Numbered from the stretch's first letter, positions 1 to 8,282 are shown. The stretch is DNA of 32,225 nt from Anabaena sp. CRKS33 (GCA_001672075.1 LJOT01000017.1:1-32225), one strand, 5' to 3'. Notes: generated from the letters alone by a model not told the origin. Numbers and translations are program-made.

Positions 1-401
1 TATACCTATTCTTATTTTATAAAGGTATTTCCGATATATTTAATGATTCCCTGGTTATAAAGATTATTTAATCATTTATATCTTTTGGCTTATTTTGATT
101 GAAGGATTTAAATTCACTGTTTTCACTATCATGATATTCATGTTGATTTTTATAACTTTTCTGTTTATGATCATATTAACATGGCGAGCATTTCCAGTAA
201 ACTTACTGGTGATATCTTCTAATTAAGTATTTATGTCTTAACCAAATTCTTAGAAAAGAATATCTCTAATGACAGGGCCAAAATAGATATATGATCTAAC
301 TTGAGAATTATGATTTTCTGATAAATAATGGTTATATTTGAATTGTTAGCTAGAAAACCAGCTAATGCCAATTAAATTAGTGTTAATGATGAGGTAGAAT
401 C
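1..401. other. AT-rich upstream region without a recognisable gene
   Basis: No convincing coding frame is seen here. The inverted repeat TTAGCT (346-351), eight bases, AGCTAA (360-365) lies just upstream of the first precursor gene and could be a regulatory site. The string TGATTCCCTGGTTATAAAG near 43-61 recurs with few changes at about 1794-1812 in the same locus. Its function is unknown. Confidence 0.4.
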
Positions 402-590
402 ATGTCAGTTAATACGATTGAATCTGAGTTACTTGTTGAGTTATCTAAACAGGAACAACAGCTTTTATCTGGAGGTAAAAAGGGAGTTTTGGAGGGTACA
501 GGTGATTTTGTCTACGGTGGTCGAACTTTTCCAGCTACTTTTAAAGTGAAAGTTAGGAATCTACCTAACATAGAAGAAGAAACTACCTGA
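402..590 (+). CDS. Double-glycine leader precursor peptide 1 (bacteriocin/RiPP-like)
   Basis: A 62-residue peptide, probably a secreted bacteriocin-like precursor. Residues 1-25 form a leader ending in ELSKQEQQLLSGG, the double-Gly type recognised by C39 peptidases. Cleavage after Gly25 would release a 37-residue core starting KKG, with mixed charge and an acidic Glu/Thr tail. The start is ATG 402 with GAGGT six bases upstream. It is the only precursor here on the plus strand and points away from the transporter genes. A strong intrinsic terminator follows at 695-727. The leader is close to those at 1134-1373 and 1540-1719 while the cores are unrelated. The leader class is clear; the activity of the core (antimicrobial, signal or other) is unknown. 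Confidence 0.82.
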   Translation: MSVNTIESELLVELSKQEQQLLSGGKKGVLEGTGDFVYGGRTFPATFKVKVRNLPNIEEETT

Positions 591-694
591 AATACCATGG
601 ACTTTCATGGATTTTTCAAGACTGAAAGCAATTGTCCCTGATGGTAATTATTTCATATAAATTAGATCCATTACTTCCTTGTTAATCAATTTAC

Positions 695-727
695 AGTCTA
701 ATTCTCATTGGGGAATTAGACTTTTTT
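695..727 (+). terminator. Intrinsic terminator after precursor 1
   Basis: A perfect 10-bp stem (AGTCTAATTC at 695-704 with GAATTAGACT at 713-722), an 8-base loop and a T tract to 727. It lies about 105 bases downstream of the precursor 1 stop codon. Confidence 0.8.
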
Positions 728-785
728 AATGATTAAAAATAAAGGAAAATATTGGGGAACGAATTACTCCATTAAAAGTAAAAAG

Positions 786-819
786 AAAAGGTAACTGCTA
801 TTTATAGTAGTTACCTTTT
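786..819. terminator. Long hairpin, probable bidirectional terminator
   Basis: AAAAGGTAACTGCTA pairs with its near-perfect complement ending ACCTTTT, with one G-T wobble and a very short loop. On the minus strand the stem is followed by TTTTCTTTTT, so it could end transcription from the minus-strand precursor genes as well as read-through from precursor 1. Confidence 0.5.
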
Positions 820-873
820 GATATTCAACACTTTTAATTACAGCACTTCCCGGTGTTATGAGGTACATATCTA

Positions 874-898
874 GCGGGCAAGATGCCCGCACTACAAG
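874..898. repeat. Dispersed palindromic repeat GCGGGCA-AGA-TGCCCGC
   Basis: A perfect 7-bp palindromic stem with a 3-base loop, followed by ACTACAAGAG. The same element occurs in the opposite orientation near 8417-8442. It looks like a REP-like extragenic repeat. The wider intergenic stretch 591-1133 holds only terminators and repeats; no gene is seen. Confidence 0.6.
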
Positions 899-1004
899 AG
901 ATTTATCTTGAATGAATTACCTAAGTTTTCTCCTGTTTTGAATAATTCCAGAGTTTAAACTAGGGGACTAACTTATTAACGTAAGTTGCTAGTTAGGGAA
1001 AATG

Positions 1005-1130
1005 TCTGGGTCAGAATGTCCAGGATTCAAGGATTTACAGAATTAAAAGGGAAAATTACTCACCAATTACCTATTACCTATTACCCATTACCAGCCTCAA
1101 CCAGATAACCAGCAAATTGAGTTATTAGTA
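1005..1130 (+). repeat. Dispersed extragenic repeat family, copy A
   Basis: Contains GGTCAGAATGTCCAGGATTCAAGGATTTACAG, written here in pieces: GGTCAGAATGTCCAGGAT, then CAAGGATTTACAG. It then carries runs of ATTACC-type pentamers and CAGCCTCAACCAGAT. Copy B is at 15460-15575 in reverse orientation and copy C at 28722-28813. Only intergenic positions are occupied. Confidence 0.65.
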
Positions 1131-1133
1131 ACA

Positions 1134-1373
1134 TTAGTTTTGATCTTCATTATCTGAAGAAGTTTGGTTACTGTCAGACTCATCGGTACTTTTTGCTTCA
1201 GAAGGATATATATTGATTACTGGACTGAATACTGGATAATTTTCTACTTCCTGTCTTACCCTACCACGACGACGACGTGAGGGGCTGTAATTATCACATC
1301 CCCCAGATAAAAGTTGTTGTTCTTCCGAGGATAATTCAACAAGTAAATCAGTTGTGATGTTTTGGTTTGACAT
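1134..1373 (-). CDS. Double-glycine leader precursor peptide 2, Arg-rich core
   Basis: A 79-residue precursor. Residues 1-25 end in ELSSEEQQLLSGG, nearly identical to precursors 1 and 3. The predicted core begins with Cys26, then has an Arg-rich block (SRRRRGRVR), a hydrophobic stretch with PVFSPVINIYP, and an acidic Ser/Asp/Glu/Asn-rich tail. The start is ATG at 1373 with AAGG upstream. It is the last of the minus-strand precursors downstream of the exporter gene. The single Cys directly after Gly-Gly leaves no partner for an intramolecular disulfide. The leader call is sound; the function of the core is unknown. Confidence 0.8.
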   Translation of the reverse strand: MSNQNITTDLLVELSSEEQQLLSGGCDNYSPSRRRRGRVRQEVENYPVFSPVINIYPSEAKSTDESDSNQTSSDNEDQN

Positions 1374-1539
1374 AATTATGTGCCTTAATTAGTGGAATTG
1401 CTTCGCTTTTAATTAGAAGGAAGGAGAAAGGTAATGGTTATATTATCTTTCTCTTTCCTCTCGTAAATACTAGATTGAAATTAAATGGCTACCCAATTTG
1501 TGAGTTTATTCCAGTTAATATCTCTGCTATTTGTGAAAA

Positions 1540-1719
1540 TCAATCATCACGATCATCATCAGCATCATCACCCTTTCTGCTATATTGATCATAATCACGG
1601 TATTTTTTCCACTCATAGCAGATTATTGCTTTGCGTCTGCCTTTTCCGCCAGACAGAAGTTGTTGTTCTTCTGTGGATAATTCCACAAGTAAATCAGATT
1701 TAATGTTTTGATATGACAT
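1540..1719 (-). CDS. Double-glycine leader precursor peptide 3, basic then Asp-rich core
   Basis: A 59-residue precursor with leader residues 1-25 ending ELSTEEQQLLSGG. The 34-residue core starts KGRRK, has one Cys, several Tyr and Lys/Arg, and closes with an Asp-rich tail (DDADDDRDD). I place the start at ATG 1719 because GAGGCT sits seven bases upstream; a TTG at 1734 in the same frame lies inside that ribosome site. The same GAGGCTAAtAATC arrangement precedes precursor 5. It follows precursor 4 on the same strand. The low-complexity tail raises some doubt about the exact C-terminus, but the leader is unmistakable. Confidence 0.8.
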   Translation of the reverse strand: MSYQNIKSDLLVELSTEEQQLLSGGKGRRKAIICYEWKKYRDYDQYSRKGDDADDDRDD

Positions 1720-1734
1720 GATTGTTAGCCTCAA

Positions 1735-2038
1735 TTTATGAAGAGGTGTTATTCACCTATGCTTCTTTTATAACTATTTATTATGGGAAATAAATGATCC
1801 TCTGGTTATAAAGTTTTGAGATGTTAAATTACTCTTAGGTTATATATCTATTTAGATAAATCTCTCTCTTTTAACTCATGTTTTTTATTTGATTTATCTA
1901 ATTAACAGTACATAATTATATACTCTATTTTTTTATGTTCAAAAAAGTTATTTATGAACTCAAACAGCAGAAAATGTAGAGCAGGAAATCAACCTGTCTC
2001 TACAAGAAAATGTTTTAATTTAATTAAATCTAGCTATT
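1735..2038. other. Intergenic stretch between precursors 3 and 4
   Basis: No gene is seen. It holds the second copy of the GGTTATAAAG-containing string (about 1794-1812) and the hairpin at 1975-2004. Confidence 0.4.
1975..2004 (-). terminator. Hairpin downstream of precursor 4
   Basis: TGTAGAGCAGG at 1975-1985 pairs with CCTGTCTCTACA at 1993-2004, leaving one bulged base. On the minus strand the stem is followed by TTTTC, so it may end the transcript from precursor 4. Confidence 0.4.
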
Positions 2039-2365
2039 TTAGGAAAACAAATTATTTAGAAAACCGGGTAATAAATTGCTCAATTTATCACCACTAGAAC
2101 TAATTGTTAGTAACCCAAATGTTAATGAAAATGCCATAGTGACTTGGGATAATTTATATTTGGTGGTTTGTGAACTAGAATCACCTGAAGCAAGTTTTAA
2201 ATCATTTTTACCTTGAGTTTCAATATCAGTTTTTTGGAAAAATGAATTACCTTCAACTAATACACCTAATTGGGGAGATATTTGCCCACCAATTAGAGAT
2301 TCTTGTTCTGCATCAGAAAGATATCTGAATAATTGAGGATGATTAAATTGAGTATTTTTAGACAT
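2039..2365 (-). CDS. Double-glycine leader precursor peptide 4, long core with hydrophobic C-terminus
   Basis: A 108-residue product. The leader of about 27 residues is more divergent than in precursors 1-3: it reads RYLSDAEQESLIGG, keeping the LSxxEQ-xLxGG pattern with Ile-Gly-Gly at the cut site. The predicted 81-residue core is polar at first (Ser/Thr/Lys) and then has a hydrophobic segment at about residues 76-90 (VTMAFSLTFGLLTI) and a hydrophobic end. That suggests membrane insertion or aggregation after export. The start is ATG 2365 with AGGT about 13 bases upstream. It lies directly downstream of the exporter gene, 89 bases away on the same strand. It could instead be an accessory membrane protein that happens to keep the leader. 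Confidence 0.72.
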   Translation of the reverse strand: MSKNTQFNHPQLFRYLSDAEQESLIGGQISPQLGVLVEGNSFFQKTDIETQGKNDLKLASGDSSSQTTKYKLSQVTMAFSLTFGLLTISSSGDKLSNLLPGFLNNLFS

Positions 2366-2454
2366 ATTATTTGTCGTTACCTAAGTAAGTAATTTTGGTT
2401 AAGTAGCACGATAAAAGCTTAAAAAATATTAAAAATATTAATTTAAACCTTAAT

Positions 2455-4632
2455 TTATGCAGTTAAAAACTGCAAATGTTCGCCAGGTTTTGATAAGAAA
2501 GTATCAGCAGTTCCTTGAATTTTTACTTGACCTTTTTCGATGAGAACAATCCAATTAGCGCGATGAATGACACTAGGACGATGGGTAATTAAAATTGTGG
2601 TTTTACCTGCACGATATTCCAAAAGACGATCTAGAACATTAGCTTCACTCATAGGGTCTAATCCAGCGGTAGCTTCATCTAAAATTAGTATAGGTGGATT
2701 TGTAAGAATGCCGCGAGCGATCGCTAATCTTTGTCTTTGTCCACCAGAAAGATTTGCGCCAAATTCTCCTAAAACGGTTTGATATTTATTAGGTAATTGA
2801 CTAATAAAACCATCTGCATCAGCAATATCACAAGCTTGAACTACCTCTTCAAAAGAAATATTAGGTGTGCCTAAACGGAAGTTTTCTAAAATGGAACGAC
2901 TCCAAAAATGAGGCTCTTGGGGAACATAAACTACTTGTTGTCGGTAACAATCTAAAGCAATATCTTGGATATTTAAAAAACCGATCCGAATATTACCAGA
3001 ATCTGGGACATATAAACCAGATAATAATTTAGCTAAAGTGCTTTTACCACAACCTGATTTACCAATTAAAGCAATTGTTTTTCCTCCCGGAATCTGAATA
3101 GAAAAATCATCTAATAAATCAACTCTTCCGGGGTGATGAAATTTAAGATTTGCACAACTAATATCAGCGTTACTGGAAATTTGTACAATTGGTTTTTGAC
3201 TTCCTCCTACTACTTCTGGTGTGGCATCAATAACTTCTAATAATCGAGAAACTGCGGTTTGAGAGCGGAAATATTCATCCACAAAACTAACTAATGAGTT
3301 AATTAAGGCTAAAACATTTACTTCTAAAGCATTAAAAGCTAACATTTGACCGATGCTTAAATTTCCTCTAATTACCAAAATACTGCCAAATCCTAGTAAG
3401 AGAACGCCACCAATTGTAGATATAATTCTGGCAAGAGTACCGTTGATAATTGCTATTTGTACTGTACTAAAGGCAAGATTAGCTAGACGACCAAAACGAC
3501 TTTGAAATTCATCCCAAAATTGAGGAGCAGCATTGGTAGTTTTAATGACTTGTGCGCCTTTAAATGTTTCTACTAAAACACCTTGATTTTCTGCTCCTAA
3601 AACCAAGAGACTGCGGGTTTTTTGTTGCAAAATAGGTAAGAAAGGTAAAGTAGATAGGGTCATTAAACCAGCAACTAATAAAGCGGCTATTGTTAATTGC
3701 CAGCTATAAAATAACATTAAGCCAAGGGAAATTATAGCGATAAAAAACTGACTAGGTAAAACAATCACAATTTGTGATACTAATTGGTTAATTTCGCCAA
3801 TATCTCGAAGTCTGCTAGTAATTTCACCACTGCGACGGGATTCATAATAATTTAAAGGTAATTGCAGAAGTTTACGGCCAAATTCTAAGACCAAACCTAA
3901 TTGTAATCTTTGTCCAAAATGAGAAATCATTAAAGCTTGGAATACTTGTAAACCTCCACTAAATAAACTCATGATGACAACAGCAGAAACGACAACAGTA
4001 AGTAATTGTACATCTCCACGAACGAGAACATCATCTGTTAATAATTGAATTAAAACCGGAGTTCCTAAAGCTAGTAAACCCAGGACAATATTAATGATTA
4101 AAACCTGAGTTAGTAAGCCACGATAGGGTAAAATGCGGCGAAAAAAGCGCGTTATTCCACCTTTTGATTGTTCTTGGGGTTGGTCAGAAAAACGATCTGG
4201 ATCTGGCTCTAATAAGAGCATTACCCCATTCCAAGCAGCGGTTAGTTCTTCTTTGGTCAAATAACGGATTCCCACCGCAGGATCGGCAATAACGTATTTT
4301 TTTCCTTTTTTACCATATAAAACAACCCAATGATAGCCTTGCCAATGGATAATTGCGGGTAATGTAATTTCTGTAATTCTGTCTATAATTTCTGGAGAAG
4401 CTTTAACTGCTCTAGCATTAAAACCGAGATTTTCTGAGCCTCTTTTTAAACCTAATAATGTTGTTCCTAATTGTCCAGTACCAACAGCTTCCCGACTTTT
4501 AATTATACTTAAAAAATGTCCATAATGCTTGCTAATAGAAACTAAACAAGCTGCTCCACAGTCCTCTTCACTTAACTGTAAAGTACATTGATAATTTTGA
4601 TGATTTTTAAAAATATTGAGCATATTGAACAT
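2455..4632 (-). CDS. Peptidase-containing ABC exporter (C39 peptidase + TMD + NBD)
   Basis: A bacteriocin-type exporter of 725 residues that removes double-Gly leaders and pumps the core out using ATP. An N-terminal C39 peptidase domain has Gln19 and catalytic Cys25 in QLSEEDCGAAC, a His in GYHWVVLYG and an Asp in IADPAVG. A six-helix membrane domain spans about residues 170-440. The ATPase domain has Walker A GKSGCGKST, signature LSGGQRQR, Walker B ILILDEATAGLD and the H-loop THRPS. I start at ATG 4632 (MFNML): the 20 residues of the longer frame from 4692 are encoded by an extragenic palindromic repeat and are unlikely to be native. Neighbours are the HlyD adaptor upstream and precursors on both sides. 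Confidence in the family is very high. Confidence 0.95.
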   Translation of the reverse strand: MFNMLNIFKNHQNYQCTLQLSEEDCGAACLVSISKHYGHFLSIIKSREAVGTGQLGTTLLGLKRGSENLGFNARAVKASPEIIDRITEITLPAIIHWQGYHWVVLYGKKGKKYVIADPAVGIRYLTKEELTAAWNGVMLLLEPDPDRFSDQPQEQSKGGITRFFRRILPYRGLLTQVLIINIVLGLLALGTPVLIQLLTDDVLVRGDVQLLTVVVSAVVIMSLFSGGLQVFQALMISHFGQRLQLGLVLEFGRKLLQLPLNYYESRRSGEITSRLRDIGEINQLVSQIVIVLPSQFFIAIISLGLMLFYSWQLTIAALLVAGLMTLSTLPFLPILQQKTRSLLVLGAENQGVLVETFKGAQVIKTTNAAPQFWDEFQSRFGRLANLAFSTVQIAIINGTLARIISTIGGVLLLGFGSILVIRGNLSIGQMLAFNALEVNVLALINSLVSFVDEYFRSQTAVSRLLEVIDATPEVVGGSQKPIVQISSNADISCANLKFHHPGRVDLLDDFSIQIPGGKTIALIGKSGCGKSTLAKLLSGLYVPDSGNIRIGFLNIQDIALDCYRQQVVYVPQEPHFWSRSILENFRLGTPNISFEEVVQACDIADADGFISQLPNKYQTVLGEFGANLSGGQRQRLAIARGILTNPPILILDEATAGLDPMSEANVLDRLLEYRAGKTTILITHRPSVIHRANWIVLIEKGQVKIQGTADTFLSKPGEHLQFLTA

Positions 4633-4651
4633 AATTATTAAGAGTATTTTA

Positions 4652-4787
4652 GTAGGTTGGGTTGACGTGAGGAAACCCAACTTTATTAACAAAGCTTTGG
4701 ATGCTCTTGGGTAGGTTAGATTGACGTGAAGAAACCCAATTTAAAAAAGCTTATGTTGGGTTGCGATATCCCTTAACCCAACCTACA
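4652..4787. repeat. Cluster of GTAGGTTGGGTT...AACCCAAC palindromic repeats
   Basis: Three related units: 4652-4681 and 4711-4740 share GTAGGTT(G/A)G(G/A)TTGACGTGA then GAAACCCAA. At 4754-4786, GTTGGGTT and AACCCAAC flank GCGATATCCCTT as an inverted repeat. They fill the gap between the adaptor and exporter genes and overlap the long version of the exporter frame. Confidence 0.65.
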
Positions 4788-4794
4788 TTTTTAC

Positions 4795-6309
4795 CTATGA
4801 ATTAGTGATTAACTTGCTTTTTCTCAGGATGAATTGGAGTACAGTTTCCTGACGAGAAATAATATCAGCGCGTCCTTCCATACCAGATTTGAGATAACAT
4901 AAATGATTACCTGTTCCTAAAAATAGACTTTCTGGTTCAATATTAATTTCATAAGTAGCTAATTGGGGTGTACTAATAATTGAATTATTCGGATTATTCT
5001 GGGTAGTTGCTAAAACATCTGCTCCAATAGTTTTTACAGTTCCTTTGAGAGTTCCATAGTCAGGATAGGGACAAGCGGAAACCTGCATTTGCACTGCTTG
5101 ACCTGTTTTTACTTTGTCAATATCTTTAGCAGGAACGTGAGCTTTGATAATTAAAGGAGCATCTACAGGAGAAATTTGAGCGATAGCTTCACTGAGTTGT
5201 ACAACCTGTCCAGAGTTGCGGAGTTTAAGCTGCATAAGTGTACCATTAGTTGGGGAGCGAATCACACTTTTATGCAACTCATTTTCTAATTGTTGTAGTT
5301 CTTGACGGGTGCGAATTTGTTGTTTTTGTAGTTCTAAACGTTGTTGAAATAATGTTTCTTTTTCTTTTTTTAAAGCTGCTATGGTAGCTTCCCCTTTAGA
5401 CTTTTCTTGTTTAATTCTTTCCGAGGCTACTGTTACTATTGCATTACTAGGATTGACGGCACTTTTTGCTTTCTGTAGGTTTATTTGCGCTAATTTAAAA
5501 GCTTGTTCTTTTTCTTCTTGGAGATTTTTAGCACTAAATTTAGCTTGTTCTAATTTTGATTGGGCCGATTTAACGGCTTGTTCTTTTTCTTCGACTAAAT
5601 TCTGAGATATTGCTCCCGATTCAGCTATATTCTGCAAGCGATTTCGTTGTAATATAGCCAGTTGTAATGCTGCTTCTGCTTCTTGTACCGTGGCTATTAA
5701 TACCTTTTCTTTTTTTAATCTTGCTAATTGTTCCTTTGCTAAATTTATAGTTATTTTAGCTTGTGTCATTTCTGCACTGGCTTTAATTTGTTGATCTTTA
5801 TAGTTACGTTGAGTTCCAGTTAATTCAGCTTGGGTAGCTATAATAGTTCGGTTATTTAAGTTAGTTTGAGCAATTATTTGAGTATTGATTTGATTAATTT
5901 GAGCATCAATTTGAATAAGTTGTAATTGATTTTTCTCAGTAGTATTTTGCAGTTGTCTTTTTTGAGATTGCAGTTGGGAGTCATCAATATAAGCAATTAT
6001 TTCTCCTTTATTTACTACCTGATTTTCTTTAACGGCAATTCTTTTAATAGTTCCCGTCATTGCTGATTCAACTAACCGTAATTCTCCCAAGGGTCGGATA
6101 GTTGCAGGAACTTTAACCGTAACGTTATAATAAAGAATGGAGGTAAGACTTGCAGCAACTACAAACATAGTAATCATCACTCCCCCACCGATATGAATCC
6201 ATTTACCGATATGGGGAAGAAACTCATTAGCTTCTAGTATATGCAAATCTTCTGTAGTCGGGTTATTTAAGTTGTAAGAATTGTTCTCTTGACGCTGTAA
6301 AGAATTCAC
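4795..6309 (-). CDS. HlyD-family secretion adaptor (membrane fusion protein)
   Basis: A periplasmic adaptor of 504 residues that links the inner-membrane exporter to an outer-membrane channel in type I secretion. A cytoplasmic N-terminus of about 36 residues is followed by one membrane helix (about 37-60). A biotinyl-lipoyl half-motif (GTIKRIAVKENQVVNKGEIIAYID) follows, then a long Gln/Lys/Glu-rich coiled coil (about 100-360), and the second lipoyl half and beta-barrel (SPTNGTLMQLKLRNSGQVV onward). The start is GTG 6309, with AAGGTG seven bases upstream; a TTG at 6375 gives 22 more residues without a ribosome site. It precedes the C39 exporter by about 160 bases and follows precursor 5. No TolC-like gene is in the window, so the outer-membrane partner must be encoded elsewhere. 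Confidence 0.92.
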   Translation of the reverse strand: MNSLQRQENNSYNLNNPTTEDLHILEANEFLPHIGKWIHIGGGVMITMFVVAASLTSILYYNVTVKVPATIRPLGELRLVESAMTGTIKRIAVKENQVVNKGEIIAYIDDSQLQSQKRQLQNTTEKNQLQLIQIDAQINQINTQIIAQTNLNNRTIIATQAELTGTQRNYKDQQIKASAEMTQAKITINLAKEQLARLKKEKVLIATVQEAEAALQLAILQRNRLQNIAESGAISQNLVEEKEQAVKSAQSKLEQAKFSAKNLQEEKEQAFKLAQINLQKAKSAVNPSNAIVTVASERIKQEKSKGEATIAALKKEKETLFQQRLELQKQQIRTRQELQQLENELHKSVIRSPTNGTLMQLKLRNSGQVVQLSEAIAQISPVDAPLIIKAHVPAKDIDKVKTGQAVQMQVSACPYPDYGTLKGTVKTIGADVLATTQNNPNNSIISTPQLATYEINIEPESLFLGTGNHLCYLKSGMEGRADIISRQETVLQFILRKSKLITNS

Positions 6310-6568
6310 CAGATTACACCTTTTGTTAGGACTAAATAAAATAATCTGACCATAGCAATTGCCGAGATAATGCAACCGAAAAGCAACTATCTTAGATCAT
6401 AAATTTGCAGAGATAAAAACAGGTAAATTTTTCTATTGACATTATTCCTGTGTAGGGGCAATTTATGAATTACCCCCATTTTCATTCTCTTTTTCCTAAG
6501 TCCTGTCTAATTTAACAGCGGGCAATTTAGAGACTTAGTAACCTAGATTTACGAAAAGACTGTTTTAG

Positions 6569-6892
6569 CTATGGCTGAACCGGAGTTCCAGGTGTTGCAA
6601 TTGGGGGTGTAATTGCGGGTACGTTTCCTGTGGTTGGTAATACCGCAGGACCCAAAGCTCTGACACCAGCGGGAGGTTCTGTGCCTAAACCTAAGAAATC
6701 TTGTCCCGCAGTCAGTATAGTATTAGCCTTACCAGCGGAGCTAGCAGTGCTACCGTGAGGACCGGAAGCACTTGTTCCCATTAGTATTGATCCTTTGTTA
6801 CCGTAATTACTAGCAGCTAGTTCAAAGTCAGCACCACCAGTTAGTAACTCTTGTTCTTGATCTGATAAGACGGTTAACATTTTATTTGACAC
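6569..6892 (-). CDS. Double-glycine leader precursor peptide 5, Gly/Ala/Pro-rich core
   Basis: A 107-residue precursor lying upstream of the adaptor and exporter on the same strand. The short leader (about 20 residues) ends LTVLSDQEQELLTGG. The core is rich in Gly, Ala, Ser and Thr and then Pro (ending TPGTPVQP), with no Cys. The start is chosen as GTG 6892 because GAGGCT lies seven bases upstream, the same arrangement as precursor 3. The GTG at 6907 in the same frame overlaps that site, and ATG 6880 would cut into the leader. This may be the first gene of the secretion operon. The core resembles no fold I recognise and its composition suggests a disordered chain. Confidence 0.75.
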   Translation of the reverse strand: MSNKMLTVLSDQEQELLTGGADFELAASNYGNKGSILMGTSASGPHGSTASSAGKANTILTAGQDFLGLGTEPPAGVRALGPAVLPTTGNVPAITPPIATPGTPVQP

Positions 6893-6907
6893 GATTATTA
6901 GCCTCAC

Positions 6908-7244
6908 TTGCGTAATTAAGTGTTTTATGACCTAACAACTCAACTATAAGCATTGTTGGCTAATATTTCATAAATCTAAGGGTAGAAAGTAATGTTTGCA
7001 AATTTACCTCTATAAGTAGAGACAAAATAACTTCTAAAAGTAGAGACAAAATAGTTTTTTATCACTAAAATATTATTAGTTAATACATTAATTTTCTTTT
7101 CTAAAATCTTTATAATTCATAATTTTTATTGTTTAATTTTTTGTTTTCATAGAAAAATCTGATGATAGGAATTTACTTTGGTTTTTCTCTCAAGAAAAAA
7201 TTTAATCTCTATATTTTTAGATATTTGCCTATACCAGCAATTAT
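6908..7244. other. Upstream region of the secretion operon with a 16-bp direct repeat
   Basis: No gene is seen in this AT-rich gap. AAGTAGAGACAAAATA occurs exactly twice, at 7014-7029 and 7038-7053, 24 bases apart. It sits about 120-160 bases upstream of precursor 5 and could bind a regulator or be an extragenic repeat. Confidence 0.45.
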
Positions 7245-7958
7245 TCAGTAATTAAAGAGTATCTGCGCTAACAGATAAGCACAAGTAGCACTACCGACAG
7301 GAACGGTTAAATTATCTATTCCCCAAAAAGAAAATGCTTCTAAAATCGTAGCTACTAAGGCAACTATTAAAGAAACTATCCAAGTTTGCCAAATATTACC
7401 TTGAGTAACAAGTAAAATAGTTACACAAATCAAATAACTAATTAAAGTCACTGTTAAAGAACCTTCCCAGCTTTTCTGAGAACCGAAAAATATGTATTGA
7501 TGTTTGCCAAAACGTTTACCAATTAAAGCAGCTAATCCATCTCCCCAAGCCATAATCATAATCCCTAAAACGGCGTATTCAGGTTGATGTAAATGCCAAA
7601 AAATACCTACTAAAACCCCAATACTCACAGCATAGAAAAATGTTCCCAAACTATGACGACCGACGCTATTAATACCAGGAAGAATGGGGAATTTATAGGA
7701 TATCAAGGTGATAATACTCGCCAAAATTGAAGCTGTAATTCCTACATAAGCAGGAATATCTAACCACCAAGCAATTAAAATCACGTTACCCATGCCAATA
7801 TGCACGATTTTACGAATGATTTCTGTTTCACTATCAGTAAAACGATATGCTACCCAAGCAATACAGATAATTAATCCTACCCAAACCGCAGCGGGGGCAA
7901 TTTGCAGCGATAATGGGGAAAGAGTTTCTAAGCTGAGAAATGTGTTAAACAATGTCAA
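7245..7958 (-). CDS. Phytol kinase / polyprenol kinase family membrane protein
   Basis: A polytopic membrane protein of 237 residues from the phytol/dolichol kinase and CDP-diglyceride synthetase-like family. Cyanobacterial members recycle phytol from chlorophyll breakdown to phytyl-phosphate for tocopherol synthesis. Seven or so hydrophobic segments are visible. The conserved motifs are GDGLAALIGKRFGKH (about residues 138-153), then GSQKSWEGS, as in kinases of this superfamily, and IVHIGMGN near residue 50. It is divergent from yidD, with about 44 bases between the starts. Phytol kinase is the likeliest role, but polyprenol kinase cannot be excluded. An HPPD-like gene about 4 kb away belongs to the same tocopherol/quinone branch, though not to the same operon. 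Confidence 0.8.
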   Translation of the reverse strand: MTLFNTFLSLETLSPLSLQIAPAAVWVGLIICIAWVAYRFTDSETEIIRKIVHIGMGNVILIAWWLDIPAYVGITASILASIITLISYKFPILPGINSVGRHSLGTFFYAVSIGVLVGIFWHLHQPEYAVLGIMIMAWGDGLAALIGKRFGKHQYIFFGSQKSWEGSLTVTLISYLICVTILLVTQGNIWQTWIVSLIVALVATILEAFSFWGIDNLTVPVGSATCAYLLAQILFNY

Positions 7959-8002
7959 ATAGGGGTATTTTTCACTTTAATCCTACTTTATAAGGTTTGG
8001 GT

Positions 8003-8248
8003 ATGAAAATGTTATTGATTTGGCTCATTCAGGGTTATCGTTTATTTATTTCTCCTCTGTTTCCCCCCACTTGTCGCTTTCAACCGACTTGTTCTATGTA
8101 TGCGATTCAAGCAATTGAACGGTTTGGGGTGTTTCGGGGTGGTTGGATGGCTATTATGCGGATTTTACGCTGTCATCCTTTTCATCCAGGAGGTTATGAT
8201 CCTGTTCCAGATGTCAAGAAAAAATCTTGTTGTGAACATGAACACTGA
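8003..8248 (+). CDS. yidD: YidD membrane protein insertion efficiency factor
   Basis: A small membrane-associated protein of 81 residues that aids YidC-dependent insertion. The family signature is complete: [12 protein letters not shown], then [19 protein letters not shown], and the [17 protein letters not shown] block. A short Cys/His-containing tail follows. The start is ATG 8003 with AAGG seven bases upstream; a TTG at 7997 is in frame but lies within the ribosome site spacing. It is not next to rnpA or yidC here, which is common in cyanobacteria. Confidence 0.93.
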   Translation: MKMLLIWLIQGYRLFISPLFPPTCRFQPTCSMYAIQAIERFGVFRGGWMAIMRILRCHPFHPGGYDPVPDVKKKSCCEHEH

Positions 8249-8282
8249 GATAAGTAGGTTGGCGTTAAAAATTGTTGTTATG

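Noticed and set aside
1485-1703. Open frame on the plus strand, His-rich at the start
   Set aside because: It lies antisense over precursor 3; the His run is the complement of that gene's Asp-rich tail, and no ribosome site is present.
5381-5605. Plus-strand frame across the HlyD coiled-coil region
   Set aside because: It is antisense to the strongly supported adaptor gene, and its repeats mirror the coiled-coil code.
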